The notes beneath the pieces were generated by a model. The model saw nothing but the letters and a program-made list of their open reading frames with translations, did not search any database and was not told the origin of the DNA. The position numbers were made by a program, and so were the translations under genes. A DNA stretch of 64,000 nucleotides from Hemicordylus capensis (Eukaryota; Chordata; Lepidosauria; Squamata; Cordylidae): the NCBI RefSeq assembly GCF_027244095.1, contig NC_069662.1:10566501-10630500 (forward strand). Direction: 5' to 3'. This document shows, one piece after another, positions 12,301 through 23,100 of the stretch. Position 1 is the first letter of the stretch, and the number at the start of each line of letters is the position of its first letter.

Positions 12301-14940
12301 AGTTCTCTTTTTGAAAATCGGTGTTACATTGGTTAATTTCCAGTCCTTCAGTAAAGAGCCTGATTGCAGGGATAAGTTATATATTTTAGCAAGGAGGTCG
12401 GCAATTCCACATTTGAGTTCTGTGCAGACTCTTGGATGGATGCCATCTGGCCCTGGCGATTTGTTACCTTTCAGTTTTCCCAGACAGTTTAGAACATCAT
12501 CTCTTGTCATTTCTGTCTGGCTCAGTTCTTTAGGCTGCATCGCTGAACAGTGTGGTTCAGGAACAGGTATATGGTCTGTAGCCTCTGCTGTGAAGATGGA
12601 CACAAAGAACTCATTAAGTTTCTCTGCAACCTCCATATCCTCCTTAATAATCCCTTTCACTCCCTCATGGTTTAATGGTCCAACAGCCTCACTGGCAGGT
12701 TTCCTGCTTCTGATGTATTGAAAGAAGTTTTTGTTATTCCCCTTGATACTTTTGGCTAAATGTTCCTCAGACTCTCTTTTCACCTCCCTTATTGTCACCT
12801 TGCAATTCTTTTGCCACCTTGCATTTCACTGCCACACTCAACTTTAGTCGATTTTTTGTAATTGTGTTTATCTCCCGTGTTTGACTTTACTCTGCATAGT
12901 TACAAAAACGTTTTCTTTGGCTCGGCGAGTGACTAAAGTTTTGAGAAACTAATAAATTATGTATCTGAAGTAAAAAGTCATTGATTTATGAAAGATTACT
13001 GTAAAGAGCAGTACAAAAAATTGATAAAACTTCACGTAAAAGATGGTCATATGATGTCAGACCTTGAAGATGAAATATTTTTCTCAATCATTTGTTCTGT
13101 TGTGGCTATTTATAAGAAATTATAGGGGGTGGGACTGTTTTGTTTTACCTTAAAAAATCTAGAAGAAAACTTTTTAAAATTTAAATAAATATTAAGGTAT
13201 ATGTAAATAATTTGCTCGAGTCTTAATGTCTCGTCAGTTAAGCAATGGAGGGGGCAGAGGGGGGGCACCATTGTTGGGCTGTGCTTACAGCATCGGTTGC
13301 CCTTTATCCAGCCCTGGAGGGTCTCCTCATGTGTGGCCATGGCACGGAGCCACCCCATGGTGGCACATGATCAGAAAACCTGGGTTAGCACAGCACGTGC
13401 TCCACTAACCTCAGTTAAGTGGATGGCTTATTTGGCAGGCTAGCCACCAGAGAACCACCGGGCCTGCTTGCGAGCCCGGTGGTTCTCACGTTGGAGGAAA
13501 ACCAGCCCGCATTGTGAGAATAGTCTCAGTATGTAATTAAAAGCCTGGCTGAAAAAATGTCTGCCTTGAGTGCCTTTCCAAAAGTTTTAAGAGAAGGGGA
13601 GGCTCTTATTTAAACAGGGAAGGTGTTCAGAGCTTTTAGTGTTTTATAGGTTATAACCGAGACCTTGTATTTAGCCTGGAAACATATTGGCAACCAGTGT
13701 AGATCTTTTAAGATAGGAGTGATATGGTGTCTCCGAGATGATCCAGAGACCAAACTGGCTGTCACGTTCTGAACCAACTGCAGTTTCCTGATTACGTACA
13801 AAGGCAGCCCCACATAGAGCGCATTGCAGTAGTCAAGTCTGGAGGTGACCAGCAGATGTACTGATGATGAGGAGGAGGAGAAGGAGGAAGAGGAGGATAA
13901 AAAGATAGAGCTTGTTGCAGTAGTCAAGTCTAGAAGTGAGAAGAAGATGCTTATTGCTGTGGTAGAAATGACTAAGGCTTTGAAACTGCTTAGCTGCTTT
14001 ACGGTTGCTTATGTATTTCATTTCAGACATGGATTCCTGCATGACCTGCCCACATGATCACTTTCCGAACAAAGGACAATATCAATGCATTCCCAGGATT
14101 CTAAACTTCCTCTCTTTTCAAGAACTTTTAGGAATCACATTAGCTTTTGTGGCTATTTTCTTTTCTACGATCACAGCTCTGGTGCTGGGCATTTTCATCA
14201 AGCTACGAGACACTACCATCATCAAAGCCAACAATCGGAGTCTCACCTACCTTCTTCTCATCTCCCTCCTCCTTTGCTTCATCTGCTCCTTGCTCTTCAT
14301 TGGGAAGCCTAAACCCATCACCTGCCTCCTCCGACACACTGCTTTTGGCATCATCTTCTCCATTGCCATTTCTTCTGTTTTGGCCAAGACCATCACAGTG
14401 GTCGTGGCTTTCATGGCTTCCAAGCCAGGCAGCATTTTCCGGAAATGGGTAGGGAAAAGATTGGCCTATTGGACTGTCATTTCTTGTTCCCTTGTTCAAG
14501 TTGGCATTTGTGCTGTTTGGTTGGGCACTACTCCCCCATTCCCAGATCTGGACATGCACTCCCTGTCTGGAGAAATCATAGTGACATGCAACGAAGGGTC
14601 AGTTACCATGTTTTACTGTGTTCTGGGCTACATGGGATTTCTGGCCATTGTCAGCTTCACGGTGGCTTTCCTAGCCAGGAAATTACCAGACAGTTTTAAT
14701 GAAGCCAAGTTCATCACCTTCAGCATGTTGGTCTTTTGCAGTGTTTGGCTGTCCTTTGTTCCAACTTACCTTAGCACAAGAGGGAAATATATGGTGGTTG
14801 TGGAGGTCTTCTCCATCTTGGCTTCCAGTACTGGGTTACTGGGGTGCATCTTTTCCCCGAAATGTTACATCATTGTGTTGAGGCCTGATTTGAACAAAAG
14901 GGAGCATCTAATAATGAGAAAACATCCAGGGATGACATAA
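3083..14940 (+). CDS. VMN2R: Vomeronasal type-2 receptor, gene A (six exons, intact)
   Basis: Family C GPCR expected at the dendritic surface of vomeronasal sensory neurons, where it detects pheromonal peptides or other cues. Exons: 3083-3345, 5610-5901, 6269-7147, 7607-7834, 10272-10398 and 14027-14940. Joined, they give 2703 nt, 900 residues and TAA, with GT/AG at every junction and phases 2,0,0,0,1. Residues 1 to about 36 are the signal region, 37-554 the Venus-flytrap ligand domain, 555 to about 617 the nine-cysteine linker (NCD3G), and about 631 onward seven TM helices with [19 protein letters not shown] and SPKCYII. The ATG at 3083 is chosen by homology with D; 3119 is an in-frame alternative. 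Oddity: ISYSS where B and C have ISYGS. The family is certain; the exact member and ligand are unknown. Confidence 0.95.
3893..3931. repeat. (GAAAA)n purine-rich simple repeat in intron 1
   Basis: A run of AAAGAGAAAG then AAAAG units. Shorter versions occur at the same place in B (about 20581-20603) and C (about 35558-35572). Confidence 0.8.
4140..4500. other. Conserved block in intron 1 of gene A
   Basis: This stretch is retained in B (20815-21175), C (35780-36150) and, more diverged, in D (about 62570-62720), where neighbouring intron has changed more. Shared landmarks are CCAGGCC(C/T)TGAAGGAGC-like text, CTAGCATCTCCCA and TTTTCCTCAAGCAGA. Open frames of about 100 codons run both ways but match no family I recognise. 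It may be an intronic regulatory element or an old repeat fragment. Confidence 0.5.
4972..5290 (+). mobile_element. SINE/LINE 3'-end insertion, gene A intron 1
   Basis: B and C read GAATCTTGCATGAATCTTGG straight through (about 21641 and 36625); gene A has about 320 bp inserted at that point. The first part (4976-5040) is the 3' end of the tRNA-headed SINE seen inverted at 20069-20322 and 35031-35292, ending in AAT repeats. The second part ends in AATAATAAAT and looks like another LINE or SINE tail. The source family of the second part is not identified. Confidence 0.55.
5610..5901 (+). CDS. V2R gene A exon 2 (ligand-binding domain)
   Basis: Acceptor TTATTCACAG|T, donor CCACAG|GTAATA, 292 bp. 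Encodes [37 protein letters not shown] and [11 protein letters not shown], the first lobe of the ANF-receptor fold. By eye this exon differs from gene B at a single base (ATATCC versus ACATCC) but from gene C at many. An upstream in-frame ATG at 5551 lies in the intron and is not the start. Confidence 0.93.
6269..7147 (+). CDS. V2R gene A exon 3 (ligand-binding domain core)
   Basis: 879 bp, phase 0 at both ends, acceptor TGTTTTAG|ATT and donor GGCAG|GTAATG. Opens with [13 protein letters not shown] (B and C have ISYGS), then [26 protein letters not shown] and [18 protein letters not shown]. The last are standard V2R lobe-2 motifs. From about 6590 it is nearly identical to gene B; before that it differs from both B and C (YRGIVQLLR versus YLGIVLLLK). 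Confidence 0.94.
7607..7834 (+). CDS. V2R gene A exon 4
   Basis: 228 bp, phase 0/0, acceptor CACCTAG|TTC, donor CACAG|GTGGGG. Encodes [12 protein letters not shown], then [29 protein letters not shown] and WQSAFTQ, the C-terminal part of the ligand-binding domain. Confidence 0.93.
7835..9440. other. Intron 4 of gene A, proximal part
   Basis: Non-coding. The stretch about 8276-8805 is shared with gene C (49661-50177) but missing from gene B, where the text jumps at about 24618. That indicates a roughly 500-bp deletion in B. A short CA run is at about 8116-8127. No gene is seen. Confidence 0.6.
9441..10029. mobile_element. hAT-like non-autonomous element, gene A intron 4
   Basis: Inserted between GAACCA (9435-9440) and GAACCA (10030-10035), absent from B (about 25255) and C (about 50815). 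Its right end, TACGTGCACCTCTG, is the inverse of the CAGAGGTGCAC terminus of the element at 2801-3014, so both belong to one family. The interior is GC-rich with inverted segments (TCTGCAGGCC and relatives) and no transposase frame. Confidence 0.65.
10272..10398 (+). CDS. V2R gene A exon 5 (cysteine-rich linker)
   Basis: 127 bp, acceptor TGATAG|GTG, donor GGAGG|GTAGG. Encodes [14 protein letters not shown], then [13 protein letters not shown] and CPEGMIS: six of the nine NCD3G cysteines that couple the ligand domain to the helices. Differs from B and C at DCISCPEG (they have DCDPCPEG). Confidence 0.93.
10640..11450 (-). mobile_element. LINE fragment (clade unassigned) split by an 86-bp duplication
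   Basis: Minus-strand frames at 11224-11448 ([18 protein letters not shown]) and 10703-10930 ([20 protein letters not shown]) look like the C-terminal part of a LINE reverse transcriptase with a cysteine motif. They are separated by about 240 bp holding a MITE scrap and a CR1 3' tail (11157-11222). The 86-bp segment 10897-10982 recurs at 11225-11310 on either side of that insert. Clade is uncertain. Confidence 0.4.
11545..12840 (-). mobile_element. CR1 LINE fragment (reverse transcriptase), gene A intron 5
   Basis: Antisense to the host gene. Minus-strand frames give [13 protein letters not shown] (within 12265-12798), LDFFES-like text with [14 protein letters not shown] (11876-12244) and [12 protein letters not shown] (11519-11782). 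These match the CR1 copy at 39169-43402 segment by segment. Several frame breaks and lack of ORF1 and the endonuclease make it an inert 5'-truncated relic, clearly more decayed than the copy in gene C. Confidence 0.85.
12841..13210. other. AT-rich stretch in intron 5, nothing recognised
   Basis: About 370 bp between the CR1 relic and a GC-rich MITE. No open frame, repeat family or RNA gene is recognisable. Confidence 0.5.
13215..13525. mobile_element. hAT-like MITE, gene A intron 5
   Basis: GC-rich insertion with the internal text GAACCACCGGGC and its near-inverse GCCCGGTGGTTC, ending GTGAGAATAGTCTCAG. That is a variant of the GTGAATAGCCTC end shared by the other copies. It sits at the edge of the L2 relic that starts about 13530. 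The left boundary is approximate. Confidence 0.55.
13530..13850 (-). mobile_element. L2-type LINE relic, gene A intron 5
   Basis: The minus strand reads [18 protein letters not shown] and [12 protein letters not shown], then [15 protein letters not shown]: the C-terminal end of an L2-clade reverse transcriptase. The same relic is in B (25640-26215 and 26685-26800) and C (51198-51792 and 52461-52560), so it predates the triplication. Confidence 0.8.
13862..13906. repeat. (GAGGAG)n purine-rich simple repeat
   Basis: GATGATGAGGAGGAGGAG followed by further GA/AGG units about 120 bp upstream of exon 6. Absent at this spot in B and C. Confidence 0.8.
14027..14940 (+). CDS. V2R gene A exon 6 (seven-helix domain)
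   Basis: Acceptor TTTCAG|AC, 914 bp to TAA. Starts DMDSCMTCP...QC (last three linker cysteines), then seven helices: [13 protein letters not shown] (TM1), [13 protein letters not shown] (TM2), [15 protein letters not shown] (TM3), [18 protein letters not shown] (TM4), [15 protein letters not shown] (TM5), [17 protein letters not shown] (TM6) and [15 protein letters not shown] (TM7). [11 protein letters not shown] follows. The tail [14 protein letters not shown] differs from B and C. Confidence 0.95.
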
Positions 14941-14984
14941 TTACTCCGCCTTTGTCCTGTAAAATCCTTTAGGCTGCTAAGAGC

Positions 14985-14990
14985 AATAAA
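14985..14990 (+). promoter_or_regulatory. Poly(A) signal AATAAA, gene A
   Basis: Canonical hexamer 45 bp after the stop, within GAGCAATAAAATAATAATAA. The aligned site in B (27815-27820) and C (53591-53596) is AATACA, a weaker variant. Confidence 0.5.
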
Positions 14991-15287
14991 ATAATAATAA
15001 TAATAGAATGATTAAAACAGTAATAAAACAGAGGAGGCACTAAGTCAACAGGAGATATCGAAGATCAGTGTCTGGCAGTATTTTTAGCTTCTTTCTTTAA
15101 TAATCCCCGAATCTGTACCCAAGTTTTGAAGTGAATTACAGATCTCGAATGATTGAAATACATTAGTTAGAATATGCCAAGACTGATGAGTCTGGCTGAG
15201 ATACCCCATACAGGCTCTTTTTAACCTAAATAGTATATAGATCCTTCCATGGGAATAAGAGAGGCAGTGTGCATTCCTGAGATTCAG

Positions 15288-15480
15288 TGAGGCTATTCGC
15301 ACATGAGTGCAAAACCTGGCTAAGTGTGCCCAGCCTGGATTTGCACACCCATGTGAACCGCCAGAATCACGTCCGATCCTGGTGGTACCACGGCGGAAAA
15401 ATCGCCTATGGAGCCACCCAGTAAAATGAGGTTAAGGGAACGAGTGCTCCCTCCTCCTCGTTTTCCCGATCATCTCTCAG
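15288..15480. mobile_element. MITE fragment (GAGGCTATTC end), 3' of gene A
   Basis: Begins TGAGGCTATTCGCACATGAG and carries AAACCTGGCTAAGTGTGC with nearby inverse text, like other GAGGCTATTC elements here. Present at the same place after B (28186-28355) and C (53962-54132), so it is older than the duplications. Confidence 0.55.
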
Positions 15481-15974
15481 CCACAACTGCAAGAAACTGA
15501 GCCTGGCAGACTTGGGAATGGGAGGGGGATCCCTTTAATGCACCATACACCTGAGAAGTGTATTACTGGATTTCCAGAGGGTGGTGTGGCACAAGTCAGT
15601 GCATCCAGGCACCCTGATCACTGGAGCTGCCACTGCTTGTAGCAGCCACTGCTTGTCTGAGTGGACTATCCAGCAGCCTAGGAATGTTTCCAAGATGGTC
15701 TGTGGAGAAGTAAGTCCTTTTGGGCTTCCTCCCTGCACACCTGGGTAGCTCGTTTTCCCTGGATGTGATAAAGGACTCAGTGACAAGTGAAGTTCCATGT
15801 GATGTCTGAACCAGTCCATTGGTAGAGATTCCCCTTTGTCACTGGTGTTAAAAATCTGAGGTGCTACAATTGACATCTTACTCTCAGGTTCTCACCCACT
15901 GTCACATATTCCTATCTCAGGATCTCACCCACCCACTGTCATTTGACAGTGAAGATGTCAGCAGAGAATTGACA

Positions 15975-16980
15975 GAGGGGATGTGACTCTATTGGTTCTT
16001 CTAGATCCCTTAACAGCTTTCAGTACCATCGATTATGGTACCATTCTGGAACACCTGAGGGATTTAAGGATCACAGGCATTGCCTTGCAGTGGTTCTGTT
16101 CCTATTTCTTGGGTAGATTTCAGATGGTGGTGCTTGGTAACAGTTGCTCTTTGAAAGGGGAGCTATTCTAGGGAGTCCCTCAGGCTTCCATCCTGTGACC
16201 AGTGTTTTTAAATACCTACATTATAACAAATTTAAGACAATGCAGAGCCATTTTTTAAAAATTCATAAGAATGATTTAAAAACCTTGGAAGGCCAGTTTT
16301 GAGGGCTCTCTTGAAGGCCAACAATGAGCCCAAACTACGGATATCTGCCAGGAGTGCATTCCACAGGCCATGAGCAGCTACAGAGGAGTCCGGTTCTGAG
16401 TCACCACCAGATTTATTGGTGGTAACTGGAGATAGACCTCTCCAGATGACCTCAACGTGCAATCGGGATCATACAGAAGAAGGGGCTCTTCTTCTCAGAG
16501 TTAAGGTAACCTGGACCTAAACTTCCCAGGGATTTAAAGTGATAACCAGCACATTGTATTTTGCTTGGTAACATACTGGCAGCCAATTCATCTTTTTAAG
16601 AAGAGGCATAATATGGTCTCTTCGACTTACCCCAGAGACCAGACTGCCTGCCACAAGCCTGGATATTACCAGCTGATGCACCAGTGTTTTGACGTCATTC
16701 TCTTCAAGGAATGGGCGCAGCTGTCAAATCATCCAAAGCTCATGAAATACAATCCTGGACATAGACGTCACCTGAGATCCAAGGGTGAGGCCTGGCTGTC
16801 TCAGGCCTCACCCTGGAAACTGCTCTGGATCTCCCAAGCCTCACTCTGGAAAGAGATTCCTAAGCTTTGTACCTGTTCCATCTGGGTTATTGCAACCCCA
16901 TTTAGCACAGGAAGATAAAACTCATCCCTCAAATTCTGATACTTTACAATGATCCCCCACAATCCTCCTCCATGTCTTCC
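15975..16980. mobile_element. L2-type LINE relics, two orientations, A-B intergenic
   Basis: The plus strand at 15983-16171 reads LLVLLDPLTAFSTIDYGT, LQWFCSYFLGRFQMVVLG: an L2 RT core. From about 16240 the minus strand reads WNALLADIRSLGSLLAFKRAL, an RT C-terminus, plus its 3' region to about 16980. The opposed halves occur after B (28832-29835) and C (54608-55615) too. This is an old rearranged relic. Confidence 0.7.
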
Positions 16981-17227
16981 TTGTATTCAGCTTCAATTTG
17001 ATAGGTGGCATATAAATGAATATTTATATTTATTTAAATAAATAAACCTAAATTTTTAAAATACACATTTAATATAAATAGCCTATTTAAAATTAAACCA
17101 TATGACAAACCTTTTTTTAAAAAGTATTTTAATTGGTTTTAAATGTTTTTAATTTTAAAAAAACGTTTTTCTACACTGCCCAGAGCCTCTGGATGGGGCG
17201 CTTTATAAATGTGATAGATAGATAGAT

Positions 17228-18560
17228 AGACCTACACTTACAGTCTCTTAAAACTGAATCAATGGTCAAATGCGTTTTGTTAAAGGCCAATTTTCTATGT
17301 AAACAAAGAAAACATGGTGGGGGGATAACTATTTGCAGGCAAGCATTCCAAATATCGTACAATAGGTCATATACTATACTGTTGTTGTGGCCTAATACTG
17401 GAGAGGCATCACATGAATTAGGACCCATCTCCTGAATCGAATAAGTGCTTTTCTAATGATCTAGGGCAGAATTTCAGTGGCCATTGGCAAACTGCCCTCT
17501 GTGGGCCCCCTCCTACCTGAAGAACTCAAACGAGAGAACCATCACCTGTGGGCACAGAGCTGTTCTCAGGAATCAACAGCAGACACTTCCAGGGGCCCTT
17601 GGTCCTTGGCAGTTACCTATGAATCCCGATCCCCAACACCAATTCTGTGTTTATCACTGGGAGGACCATCCACTGTGCTCACCTGGCTGATATTGTATAT
17701 GCCTCTTTTTATGCTCTTTAACTACCTTAGTTTTCTCATTTCTCAAATTAAGACTGTTCACTCTGTATAAACAAACATGGGCATTTCCTTATAATCTAAT
17801 GAAAATAAACTTCTTTGTCCAGTATTTATCAGCCCTTGCTCCTGTCAGAAATTATGAGGAAGGTTGTCAAAGAAGCAGGTATAATGGCATTGGGTGGACT
17901 GGATGGGATAAAGAACTGAGGAAGCCAAGAAAAGGTAGTACAAAATGATATGCAAGGTCTGGCAAGATGCAATGGTAGCAGACCCATTGGTTACAAGAGC
18001 CAAGTCTACCCCATAAAGTGGGTCTGATATCCAGAGCGAAAAAGGTATGCAGGTGTATTCTAAGCCCTCACTCCAGCCACAGCTTCCTCCTCAAAGTCTG
18101 TCCCCGATCCTCCCACAGTGTTTTTCTCCTCAGCCGGGTTTCAATGGAATGAATGAGAAGCATCAGGAAGAAGGAGTTTCCGGGAAGCAGGTGAGCCACT
18201 CAGGATACACTCTTTTTGCTCTAAACATCTGGACTCCCATTCCTGGCTGTCTACGTGGGGATCTGGATTGAAAAACAAATGAGTCACTTTCATGCCTATT
18301 GCGCCTAATATTTTATTTCTCTTAGTATTATTACTCCAATAACTGTTTGTTGAAGTATTGTTTTGTTTTTATTATGCTGTGTGATCAAATAGAGTACAAT
18401 TGTAAAATACACTTACTTACTTCCATATTTATGGTGTGCGTGTACGATATCTATAGTGACATCTAATAATGCACATGTGCGCATTATGATTTATTCCCCC
18501 TTCGTGCTGCTTTACACAACTACAGTATACAGGTATTTAATGTCTGGTTTAGTTTTCTGT
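17228..18560. other. Intergenic head block, copy B
   Basis: Nearly identical to 48-1440 but without the MITE at 1441-1926. It lacks the 2.2-kb insertion found in heads C and D, giving an empty-site sequence at about 17824. Confidence 0.7.
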
Positions 18561-18789
18561 GTGTTTAATTGGAAGTAAATTGGTGCACACCTTGACTTTT
18601 TATCATGGGGGAGATGAAAACATTTTAAAGTGCTACAAACTACTTTGTTTGTCTGTTTGTTTGTTACCTTTCTAGACCACCCCATCCAAAGTCTCTGGGC
18701 AGTGCACAACTTTCATTGCAGAAAGTTACAGGAATTTCAGGAATTGCTTGATTCCACCCTAGGCTTTCATTGTAGGAGTCACCGATTTT

Positions 18790-19300
18790 GAACTTTCTCC
18801 CCAGTTGCATCAGCTAAGGAGCAGCTGGATGATACAGCAGGATCTAATAAACATGTTTGCCTCTGTGCTTCTGCAACCGATGATGTCACTGGGAACCCCG
18901 GCAGTCTTACAGAAGTTATTATCCCCCTTATAATTAGCAAAACATCTAATTCTTTCACCTGCTGAATCCCCAGTGACTTGCAAAATGAAAGAAGCCAAAT
19001 CAATATGCATGTCAAAAATCTCTCTTCCTGAGATTCTGTAGGTCATTCTGTAGATTGATTTCTCTTGCGAGGCTTTAACAAGGCTTCCTTTCATCATAAT
19101 AGTGAAATTGAGTATAACCCAGCTGTTTGGGATCCCTTGGAAAACATGTTGGCAGAATCAGCTACCACTGAATACAACTTGTGGAAAGAATGAATGCATT
19201 TAAAAAACAACAACACCCAAACCCTATGAGGATGTCTGAAATGGTTATATAAACCCTGTAATGCCATGAGAGCAAAGTTTAGGCCTAGACGGAGCCAGGG
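18790..19300 (+). promoter_or_regulatory. Promoter-proximal block of V2R gene B
   Basis: Same landmarks as gene A: TAATTAG at 18931-18937, GATGTCACT at about 18882-18890 and TATATAAA at 19246-19253. The TATA-like box is 252 bp before the ATG, as in gene C. Function inferred. Confidence 0.45.
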
Positions 19301-19497
19301 CGCTTTCACTGTGCACAATTCCTCCCTGCCATGGTATAAATCGGTCCTTAAAGGAATCTTTCTCGATAAGCATTCTAGGCTTGCTTTCATCACTATGATA
19401 GTGTAATTGAGGAGAATGCAATCAGACGTCCCTTTGAGAAAGGATTTAGCAGAATCAGTTCCAACTGAATGAAGCTTCTTGAAATCAAGCACTTAGG

Positions 19498-19760
19498 ATG
19501 CTGATGTCCCTGATACTGCTGCACAACCGTGGCATGGTGGGCAAAGTACGGACAATGATATTTCTTCTGCTGCCACTCCACCATGTGGTGAACAAAGCAC
19601 AGACAATTAAGTGCACTGGAATGAAACCCGTGGACATTCCTCATGAGTGGTACCAGCCTGGAGAAATTCTCATTGGTGGGATCACAACTCATATTCACTA
19701 TTTAATTCCCAAGTTACGATTCAAACAACACCCTTCTCGGGAGATAATGACTATTCCAGG
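19498..19760 (+). CDS. V2R gene B exon 1 (signal peptide, LBD start)
   Basis: Donor CCAGG|GTAAAG. Long leader [19 protein letters not shown] precedes a second start-like run [12 protein letters not shown] at 19555. The mature start is [18 protein letters not shown]. Confidence 0.9.
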
Positions 19761-20066
19761 GTAAAGTTTCTGTTTTGTTGTGTTCAGTGAACAATGCTCT
19801 TATTATAATGATATATTTGTATGGCTTCAATATGCTTTGAAAATAGAGACACCTTTTTATAGGAAAAAAATGAACGAATGGTTAATAGATAATGCAAATT
19901 GAACATATTGAATCCTTAAACTGCTCTTTTTTGAAATAACCTATTATGTTGTACTGACTTCGTTGTTTTTCCAACTTCATTATATTCTGAAAAATGGAAA
20001 GGCACCCAAGAAAACATGAATGAATGGTCAGTAGGCCCCGGAGATTTAAAAAATACCATCCCAAGA

Positions 20067-20115
<49 letters not shown>

Positions 20116-23100
20116 TACATTTTAAATCCCGCTCTTCCTCCAAGGAACCCAGAGTGGTGAACTACATACTTAAGTTTCTCCTCACAAAAACCCTGTGAAG
20201 TAGGCTAGGCTGAGAGAGAAGTGTCTGGCCCAGAGTCACCCAGCTAGAATCATGGCTGAATGGGGATTTGAACTCAGGTCTCCCTGTTCCTAGTCCAGCA
20301 CACTAACCACCACACCACACTAACATAATTCACATTAAGTGTTCCCAAGACGGCAATAGGATTTTTTTATATACACTGTGTTTTGTAATTCTGTATTCCA
20401 ATTTTTTAAAAAATAATTAAATATTTAATTTCTGTTTAAAAGGAAGTGGTGATGGTAGGTTAATTGAATTACATCAACATGGGCACTGGGATGTGTCACT
20501 ACAGTATGATTATCTATGTGCAGAGGAACACAAGACCTGAAAGCGTGGGGGGTGGGGATTAAAAGCAACAACCCAATTTGCAAAAAAGAAAAAGAAAAAG
20601 AAAACCCCATTGTTTAATCAGATGGAGAACATGCTGGAGTTCATATCAGATGGTTAGAGCATTGGATCTCACATCCACAGACCAGATGTGGCTCTGAATG
20701 GCAGGTGGTTAATTAGGCATTCAAGTTACATAGCATCATTGTAATTAAGGCGGCTTGTTCCTTATGCTGCGAGCATTATCACAAGGACACTTGTGGCCAC
20801 ATTTCTTTTCCCATGCCTAAGACCCCAGAAATGTACTAGTGGATAGGGGGGATGCAGAGGCAGAAATGGCTCTGGATAGCCCAGGCCCTGAAGGAGCTTC
20901 TTTCCCCACTGGAGATGGGACTGGGAATACTGGATGTCCTAGCATCTCCCATCAGAAAATGACACTCTCCTTGCCCTGCAGACTTTTTCCTCAAGCAGAA
21001 ACATTCTGGAGTCCAGTCGGGCATGGGAAGAGTCACTTCATCAGGGCATGGAATAGTACAACTATCATTACAGTCACAGCCTTCTCCCTGCCTCAAGGTA
21101 GGCTCATGGCTACATTTGGGGGGGAGCCATGCTACAGGAGAAACTGTAGCTAGACTTGGCCATGGAAGGTTTAAAAACGTTTTCATAAGTCTAATTCCCA
21201 CTGATATGAAAGGTCTTCACTTGGTTCTGCCTAATGTGGCTTATTGCTTTCAATGATGCTTCGCGATAATGGACTGTTCTGGATGTTGCCCACTGTATCA
21301 GGCTACATGGCTAAAGAGGAAAACGTGGCATTCAAAACTTAGAATTATTCCATATAAATGTCTCCACAAATGGGCATGATGCATTCGATATAAGAACAGA
21401 ACCTACAGAACCAACTGAAATATAGGAGGGTTTCACACAATCCATGACAAATCAATACTCTGAGGAAATCTCAAGCAAATGTCATTGAAAAGCAGTGTAT
21501 GCTTCCAACAGACATGACAATCAAACTTACACAAGTCCAGTTCCTACAGTGGATTCCAAAAATTAAGCAAAGATACGGTCCCATGAGTCGCCACCCAACT
21601 TCCTTAGTACAGTACAGGTGGGCAGTGGATCTGGGTAGAATCTTGCATGAATCTTGGGAATTCAGCAGAAAACTGGACTTGGATATGTCCTGATATCACT
21701 CCCATTTTTGTTGTGATTTCCCCATGACTTCCCTGGCTTACTAACTTGCAGTGGATCTAAGCTAGCCATCTTCCTTTTTGGCCTCCTTTCCACTGACACT
21801 TTCAGGACAGCCATTGTTTGATTGGGCCGTCTCCTGACAGTCAAAAAGATGCATCTTTTAAAAGCCAATATGGTGACAATCTTATAATTATAACAAAACT
21901 GTGACAAAATGATTTCCTTCCATGTACAATTACCTTGTGAAACTGCAGCAATTCATTTTATTCACAGTTTAGTGCTAAAGCATTACCAGCACATCCTGGC
22001 TTTGGCATTTGCCATCAATGAGATCAATGAGACGCCTAGCATCTTGCCCAATATCACACTCGGGTTCCACATCTATGACAGCTATGGGGATGAACAAATG
22101 ACCTATCGTAGCACTCTAGACTTGCTCTTCAAATCACATGGCTTTCTACCCAACTACCACTGTGGCATCCAGAAAAATGTCATCGGGGTCATTGGTGGAC
22201 TTACCTCTGATATCTCCTTGCGAATGGCAGAGATCTTAGGACTCTACAAAATTCCACAGGTAATACTAAAACTCATGAGCTGTGAAGCCTTACAGTTCTA
22301 TTGGCCACAAGTCACTTCTCTTTCCATTAGCAAATGCCTAATTCTGGAAGAGGGATAGGTACTGTGGGGGAGAAAGGTCATAGAATATGTGGAGCTACAT
22401 TTGTGTTTAATACATGGAGAGAGGTGTTATTAAAGGTGCTGGGTTTGAATATATAAGGCCTTCAGAGTTGCTGACATCCCAACAAAATGCTGGTGCATCA
22501 GTGCTACATTCCAGAGTAAGCATACAAATAAGAAACAGTGATCTCTTTCTGTCTGCACCACACAGAAATGTCTCTGATGCTCTTTCTGTTCCATCTTGGA
22601 ATCACCTGTGTATTCTCTTTTAGATTTCATACGGCTCAGTGGAATCAACCACAAGAAATGGAATCCACCTCTCTTCTTTTTATCGCATGGTTCCCGATGA
22701 ATCCCTTCAATACCTGGGCATTGTGCTGTTACTTAAGCATTTCAGATGGAAATGGGTAGGGATCATCACTCAGGATGGCGATGTTGGGCAGCATTTCTCA
22801 GAAGCTTTGGAGGTAGAACTTTCCCAAAATGGAATATGTTCAGCTTTTGCAGACAAAGGTGAAAAAATGGCCTTAATAAATGATGTAAGTGAAGACCTCA
22901 ACAGTTTTTTATATGCCATTCCAGCTTTCATATACAGTAAAGCCAATGCAAATATCATATATGGAGAAAGTACATTTATATGGTTGGCAGCCATGTTGCA
23001 CTTTAAAAAATTGTTTCCTTCAGAAGGTGCATTCTCTCTGGAGGAGATCTGTGCCAGAAAGGTGTGGATTACAACAGCCCAAATCGATTTCACATTAACT

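Noticed and set aside
14203-14559. Antisense frames opposite the seven-helix exon (also at 27123 and 52899)
   Set aside because: Shadows of the highly biased, hydrophobic sense frame; they recur only because exon 6 is conserved.
20836-21201. 121-codon antisense frame in the intron 1 block of gene B
   Set aside because: Shorter or shifted in A and C, no recognisable domain, and antisense to a transcribed intron.
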